From NCBI GenBank assembly GCA_002413865.1, contig DHXX01000016.1:5603-65791 (forward strand): a stretch of DNA of 60,189 nucleotides, in the 5' to 3' direction. The notes beneath the pieces were generated by a model. It worked only from the letters and a program-made list of their open reading frames with translations, made no database searches and was not told the origin of the DNA. The position numbers and the translations under genes were made by a program. How positions within the stretch are numbered: the stretch's first letter is position 1; every line of letters begins with the position of its first letter. Positions 56,620-60,189 of this stretch are shown here, in pieces. Source of the stretch: Candidatus Saccharibacteria bacterium UBA5145 (GTDB lineage: Bacteria > Patescibacteriota > Saccharimonadia > Saccharimonadales > UBA4665).

Positions 56620-57024
56620 CTAGACCCGACGAGCTTTCTTGGGGCGCACACCACCGTGCGGCACACCAGTAACGTCTTTAATGTTCTCGACTTGGATATC
56701 AAGGCCAGCCAGTGCCCGTACGGCGGCGTCACGGCCGAGGCCGATTCCTTTGATAAATACGTCAGCCCGGCCGAGGCCGTACTGTTGCTTGACGGCTTGA
56801 CCGGCGCGCTCAGCCGCAATTTGGGCGGCGTAAGCGGTACCTTTTTTGGAACCACGGAAGCCACAGGCTCCGGCGCTGGAAGCGGTCAGGACGTTGCCAC
56901 TACTATCACTAAAGGTGATGATCGTGTTGTTGAAGGTGGCTTGGACATGAACTTGTCCAGCCGAAACGGTTCGCTTGGCCTTCTTCTTCTTGGTAGTATT
57001 CTTGGTTGTAGTTGCATCTGCCAT
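56620..57024 (-). CDS. rpsK: 30S ribosomal protein S11
   Basis: 134 aa. ATFNNTIITFSDSSGNVLTASSAGACGFRG, shortened here as the key block ATFNNTIITFSD, and the C-terminal DVTGVPHGGVRPKKARRV are diagnostic. A Lys/Thr-rich N-terminus (TTKNTTKKKKAKRT) is normal. Operon member between rpsM and rpsD. Confidence 0.97.
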   Translation of the reverse strand: MADATTTKNTTKKKKAKRTVSAGQVHVQATFNNTIITFSDSSGNVLTASSAGACGFRGSKKGTAYAAQIAAERAGQAVKQQYGLGRADVFIKGIGLGRDAAVRALAGLDIQVENIKDVTGVPHGGVRPKKARRV

Positions 57025-57040
57025 AATCTATTCCTTCATC

Positions 57041-57427
57041 CTACGTCTTCGACGCGACTTTCTTAGCGGTACCACTGACTGTTGACTTCTTGCCACGACG
57101 AGTGCGGGCATTGGTCTTGGTTCGCTGGCCACGAGAAGGCAGATTAGCCGCGTGGCGCAAACCACGGTACGACTTAATGTCTTTGAGGCGCTTGATATTA
57201 CCACTAACAATCCGTTGCAGCTCGCCTTCGACGAGATAATCGGCATTGATAAGGTCTTGGATGCGAGCAATCTCAGCATCCGTCAGGTTCTTGACCCGTT
57301 CGGTTGGTTCAACTTTAGCGTTGGCTAAAATATCGTAACTGCTTTTCGGACCGACACCAAAAACATACGTCAGGGCAACCCAGACTTGTTTTTCAGCGGG
57401 AATGGTCACGCCGGAAATTCTTGCCAT
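57041..57427 (-). CDS. rpsM: 30S ribosomal protein S13
   Basis: 128 aa. MARISGVTIPAEKQVWVALT, the helix-turn-helix region and the basic tail GLRHAANLPSRGQRTKTNAR are diagnostic. It follows rpmJ by 2 bp. Confidence 0.97.
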   Translation of the reverse strand: MARISGVTIPAEKQVWVALTYVFGVGPKSSYDILANAKVEPTERVKNLTDAEIARIQDLINADYLVEGELQRIVSGNIKRLKDIKSYRGLRHAANLPSRGQRTKTNARTRRGKKSTVSGTAKKVASKT

Positions 57428-57429
57428 AG

Positions 57430-57546
57430 TTAGCCCTGCCTTTGCTTGTGCTTAGGTTTAAGTTTGTTTATGACGTACAAGCGGCCTTTGCGGCGCACGA
57501 TCTTGTCGTCGGGACTGATTTTTTTGACACTGGCACGTACCTTCAT
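57430..57546 (-). CDS. rpmJ: 50S ribosomal protein L36, cysteine-free form
   Basis: 38 aa: MKVRASVKKISPDDK, then VRRKGRLYVINK and PKHKQRQG. The fold-defining Lys/Arg positions match L36, but the zinc ligands Cys11, Cys14 and Cys27 are Ser, Asp and Asn; the His near the end remains. AAGGAG lies 10 nt before the ATG. It stands at its usual place before rpsM. Confidence 0.93.
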   Translation of the reverse strand: MKVRASVKKISPDDKIVRRKGRLYVINKLKPKHKQRQG

Positions 57547-57606
57547 ACGGATCATGCTCCTTTAGCGATGACTCACTGCTCAAATTAATATAAACCGGCC
57601 CGAGAG

Positions 57607-57699
57607 CCTTTACAGAGTAGTACAGCTGAAATACCTACCCGAGTATTACGGCCGAAGCGATAATAGTCTGTAAGTTTTTCGTGAGCTGCTCTGTAAAGG
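57607..57699 (-). promoter_or_regulatory. Large stem-loop upstream of rpmJ-rpsM-rpsK-rpsD-rpoA
   Basis: CCTTTACAGAG (57607-57617) pairs with CTCTGTAAAGG (57689-57699), CAGCT (57623-57627) with AGCTG (57684-57688), with an inner TATTA/TAATA arm. It lies between infA and rpmJ, where an S4-type autoregulatory leader could act. Confidence 0.55.
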
Positions 57700-57705
57700 T
57701 TCGCC

Positions 57706-57927
57706 TTATGATTTGCGATAGGTGATTCTGCCCTTAGTGAGATCGTAAGGGGTTAACTCAACCGTCACGCTGTCGCCGGGTACAATACGGATAAAATGTT
57801 TCCGCATCTTGCCAGCAACGTGAGCTATGATCTTATGGCCATTTTCGAGTTCTACGCGAAACTGAGTCCCTGGTAGGGTCTCAACGATTGTCCCGGTTAA
57901 CTCGATTACTTCCTTGTTTTTGGCCAT
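57706..57927 (-). CDS. infA: Translation initiation factor IF-1
   Basis: 73-aa OB-fold protein. EVIELTGTIVETLPGTQFRVELENGH, of which the block GTIVETLPGTQFRVELENG is diagnostic, and IRIVPGDSVTVELTPYDLTK match IF-1. It occludes the A site during initiation. It lies between secY and rpmJ with no adk or map in between. Confidence 0.97.
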   Translation of the reverse strand: MAKNKEVIELTGTIVETLPGTQFRVELENGHKIIAHVAGKMRKHFIRIVPGDSVTVELTPYDLTKGRITYRKS

Positions 57928-58098
57928 AAATATAACAACTTTTAATTATAGCAGGCTTCACAACAGTTTGTAAAGAGTATTATTGCAAATTAACTCCTTA
58001 CGGACCTAGCCTGCCCAATCGCGCCCGCCCCGCCTTAACCAAAACGTCATTACCGGACGGTTACAAGGGCTGAGCCGGGGTTGTCGGCTCGGCTAAGA

Positions 58099-59598
58099 CT
58101 ATTTAGACTTACGACCGGGCAAACGCGGCAAGAAGCGCAAGCGACGGCCCCCGGTGACGGCGTCGACCGGCGACGAGGCATCGTAAAAGAAATCGGGTTC
58201 GGAGTATTGATCATACGTTACCATTAGAGCGCGCGATTCGACCGAGCGCAGGGTTTGTAAGGCCACCGAGACCAGGATCAGGACGCTCGTGCCGCCGATG
58301 GTAATGTTGGTCTTGACGAACAGCTGACCGATAATCGGTAGGACCGCCAGCAAGCCCAGACTCAGGGCGCCAAACAAGGTTAAGCGGTTGACCGTCTTGG
58401 AGAGGTATTTCTCGGTTTGCAATCCCGACCGGATACCTTCGATAAAACCACCCTGCTTGTGGAGGTTCTCGGCGATTTCTTTGGAATTGAAGGTAATGCT
58501 GGTGTAGAAGAAGGTGAAGGCAAAAACCAGCGTAAAGTACGTCAACGGATAAATGTAGGCGATCCAACCCTGAGTCGCAAAGGTGGTCGCCGACGGCGTC
58601 TGGAACCAGGTAACCAGGTTGGTGCCGATGTGGGTCCAGTGCGGACTTTGGGCGCTCGTTAGGAGTTGGCCGACAAAGCTCGGCACGCTCAAAAAGGCCA
58701 CGGCGAAAATAATCGGGATGACGCCGGCGGTAATGAGTTTAACCGGCAAAACCGTGGTGACGCCGCCATAGGCTCGATTGCCCTGAACCCGTTTGGCGTA
58801 GTTGACCGTCAAGTTCCGCGAGGCTTCGTTGAGCATGACGACCAGCCAAGTTACGCCTAGGACGGCCACCAGCATGACTAGGCCATAGATTAAAGCGCTT
58901 TTATTAATCGGCAGACTGTGGCCAAACAAGCTCCAGTGATCCTTCTTATTGAGGACGGAGCCTATTATGCTGGCGATGGTCGACGGCAAGCGGCTGACGA
59001 TACCGACGGTAATAATCAACGAGATACCGTTGCCGATACTCTGTTCGGTGACCAGTTCGCCGAGCCACATCAGCAGCATCGAGCCGCCGGTCAAGGCGGT
59101 AATCATCAGGGCCCATTGGCCCAGAGAGGCATTGGCCGTGATGTCGCCGACACCGCCGATGCTTTGGGCGGCCTGGCGGATCAGGTAGATCGAACCGACC
59201 GATTGGATCAGCGCCAGCGGGAAGGTCAAAAGACGGGTGTACTGGTTAATCTTTTTCTGGCCAAACTCGCCTTCTTTGTGAAGGGTCTCGAGTTGGGGGA
59301 TGGCCTTGGTCAGCAGCTGCATAATAATCGAGGCGTTAATGTACGGACCCAAACCGGCGATCATAATCGATAAGTTGGCCAAAGCGCCGCCACTCAGGAC
59401 GTTGATGAAGCTCAAAAGTTGGGGGGTATTATTGGAGTTAAAGAGATTCTGGAGGACCTGGTGCAGCGTCGCCGGGTTGCTCAGCGGTACGGGAATGTGC
59501 GCCAAAATACGAAAAATTAGCAATATACCAAGTACCGCTAGAATACGCTTGCGCATGTCGGCTTGGCCAAAAGAACGCCATATAATTTTCCAGTTCAT
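58099..59598 (-). CDS. secY: Preprotein translocase subunit SecY
   Basis: 499-aa channel with ten membrane helices. RILAVLGILLIFRILAHIPVP is the conserved start of TM1; QYTRLLTFPLAL, GNGISLIITVGI and the cytosolic loop with NYAKRVQGNRAYGG are family blocks. It is longer than E. coli SecY (443 aa), mainly in loops and a basic C-terminal tail (GGRRLRFLPRLPGRKSK). It follows rplO. Confidence 0.97.
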   Translation of the reverse strand: MNWKIIWRSFGQADMRKRILAVLGILLIFRILAHIPVPLSNPATLHQVLQNLFNSNNTPQLLSFINVLSGGALANLSIMIAGLGPYINASIIMQLLTKAIPQLETLHKEGEFGQKKINQYTRLLTFPLALIQSVGSIYLIRQAAQSIGGVGDITANASLGQWALMITALTGGSMLLMWLGELVTEQSIGNGISLIITVGIVSRLPSTIASIIGSVLNKKDHWSLFGHSLPINKSALIYGLVMLVAVLGVTWLVVMLNEASRNLTVNYAKRVQGNRAYGGVTTVLPVKLITAGVIPIIFAVAFLSVPSFVGQLLTSAQSPHWTHIGTNLVTWFQTPSATTFATQGWIAYIYPLTYFTLVFAFTFFYTSITFNSKEIAENLHKQGGFIEGIRSGLQTEKYLSKTVNRLTLFGALSLGLLAVLPIIGQLFVKTNITIGGTSVLILVSVALQTLRSVESRALMVTYDQYSEPDFFYDASSPVDAVTGGRRLRFLPRLPGRKSK

Positions 59599-59674
59599 AG
59601 TTTTTGCTTATACCCTCTTCTGGTCAGTATTTGCTTACAGTATACAGGACGTTGCCGCGACGAGGCGCGTTTTG

Positions 59675-60148
59675 CTAATCTTTTTGCTTGGTGGTGGTGA
59701 CGGGGCGCGGCAAGCGCTCGGTCTTCTCGTATGATCCGCCGGCGGCTTCGAGAGCCGCAATGGCTGATTGGCTAGCGCCGGGCAGCTTGACGGTTATATT
59801 CTTAGCGACGTCGCCCTTGACGATCAGTTTAACAACGACGTAAGCGTTACTAATCAATTTGGCTTTAGCCAAAACGGTGCTATCGACGACCTTACCGCTA
59901 AAGGCGGCCAATTGACCGGTCTGGACGTTTTCGGCTTTAATTTTGTGGCTCCGGAAACCGGGCAGTTTTGGTAGCGATTGCATGAGTGGATTCTGGCCCC
60001 CGGCAAAACCCGGCTTGGCGCTCGAACCGGTGCGGGATTTTTGTCCCTTAGTACCACGGCCGGCGGTCTTACCCTGTCCGGCGGCGATACCACGACCAAC
60101 GCGCTTACCGACTTTTTGCTTGGTAACTTGTAATTCGTGATATTTCAT
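59675..60148 (-). CDS. rplO: 50S ribosomal protein L15
   Basis: 157 aa. GRGIAAGQGKTAGRGTKGQK, SGSSAKPGFAGGQNPL and the C-terminal LPGASQSAIAALEAAGG are diagnostic. Its ATG overlaps the stop of the preceding frame (TAATG), taken as rpsE; no rpmD lies between, a CPR trait. Confidence 0.97.
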   Translation of the reverse strand: MKYHELQVTKQKVGKRVGRGIAAGQGKTAGRGTKGQKSRTGSSAKPGFAGGQNPLMQSLPKLPGFRSHKIKAENVQTGQLAAFSGKVVDSTVLAKAKLISNAYVVVKLIVKGDVAKNITVKLPGASQSAIAALEAAGGSYEKTERLPRPVTTTKQKD

Positions 60149-60189
60149 TATTTATCCTCTGGCTTCTGCTTGGCGGCCGGTTTAACTTT
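60148..60189 (-). CDS. rpsE: C-terminal tail of ribosomal protein S5 (cut by right window edge)
   Basis: Thirteen codons (KVKPAAKQKPEDK) and TAA. The identity is inferred from the position before rplO and the basic Ala/Lys tail; nothing diagnostic of S5 itself is inside the window. Confidence 0.6.
   Translation of the reverse strand, partial: KVKPAAKQKPEDK

Noticed and set aside
1..60189. Alternative genetic code with UGA as Gly (Gracilibacteria/Absconditabacteria)
   Set aside because: crcB, the GT4 gene and the RluD gene end correctly at TGA and core proteins contain no in-frame TGA.
1..60189. CRISPR arrays, rRNA genes, complete insertion sequences
   Set aside because: None seen; no regularly spaced repeats and no transposase ORF.

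Overview
This 60 kb window reads as a chromosome segment of a Patescibacteria (CPR) bacterium, most likely a Saccharibacteria (TM7) relative. The grounds are: the rpsE tail runs straight into rplO with no rpmD (L30), as in CPR ribosomal operons; adk and map are absent between secY and infA; SecE and L1 carry long N-terminal extensions; and TGA is a normal stop (crcB, rluD and the GT4 gene all end in TGA), which argues against the Gracilibacteria and Absconditabacteria code. The lineage is inference; the gene content and order are read directly.

Layout. 1-1.7 kb: cysS (cut by the left edge) and a DHH phosphoesterase. 1.7-5.3 kb: an AT-rich accessory island (DUF262/DUF1524 GmrSD-like protein, DUF4145 protein, nucleotidyltransferase) that looks like a defence island. 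5.3-6.1 kb: fluC/crcB with its DUF190 partner. 6.2-13.7 kb: recR, ybaB, a membrane glycosyltransferase, dnaB, dnaX, a CDP-alcohol phosphotransferase-like protein and a conserved unknown. 13.8-15.1 kb: rplJ-rplL with a structured leader. 15.1-16.8 kb: two divergent small membrane ORFs, each followed by a terminator and then an unknown gene. 16.8-19.8 kb: dcd plus a tmk-thyX fusion, a compact dTTP supply operon. 20-23 kb: MprF-like protein and MFS transporter. 23.2-26.4 kb: secE-nusG-unknown-rplK-unknown-rplA. 26.7-30.8 kb: GT2, cytosolic histidine kinase, YgjP peptidase, P-loop kinase. 31-32.7 kb: tRNA-Trp followed by a duplicated 50-bp 3'-flanking hairpin that brackets a single-gene insert, then repeat-rich DNA and an ORF interrupted by UGA. 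32.8-37.6 kb: large surface protein, VKOR, membrane protein, Crp/Fnr regulator. 37.8-42.3 kb: GT4-GH57-GH15 alpha-glucan operon. 42.4-49.7 kb: rpmG, three tRNAs, many small unknown genes, an HExxH protein and an HNH protein. 49.7-53.5 kb: unknown-trpS-rluD-holB-TPR behind what looks like a tryptophan attenuator. 53.7-60.2 kb: ribosomal proteins, rpoA, infA, secY, rplO, and the tail of rpsE.

Main observations. (1) The trpS operon is preceded by a near-consensus promoter whose predicted start falls on the ATG of a 24-codon leader ORF with a Tyr-Trp pair, followed by mutually exclusive antiterminator and terminator stems. (2) Zinc-ribbon cysteines are missing from at least five core proteins (RecR, DnaX, HolB, L33, L36), while accessory proteins keep theirs. 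(3) The 3' flanks of tRNA-Trp and tRNA-Tyr carry related hairpin-rich sequence with compensatory changes, and one copy brackets a one-gene insert. (4) Three adjacent small genes end in the same repeat of about 34 bp that includes their stop codons. (5) Many genes have a -10 box 6-8 nt before the start codon, consistent with leaderless mRNAs. (6) Crp-type palindromes lie beside the crp-like gene and upstream of the glucan operon.
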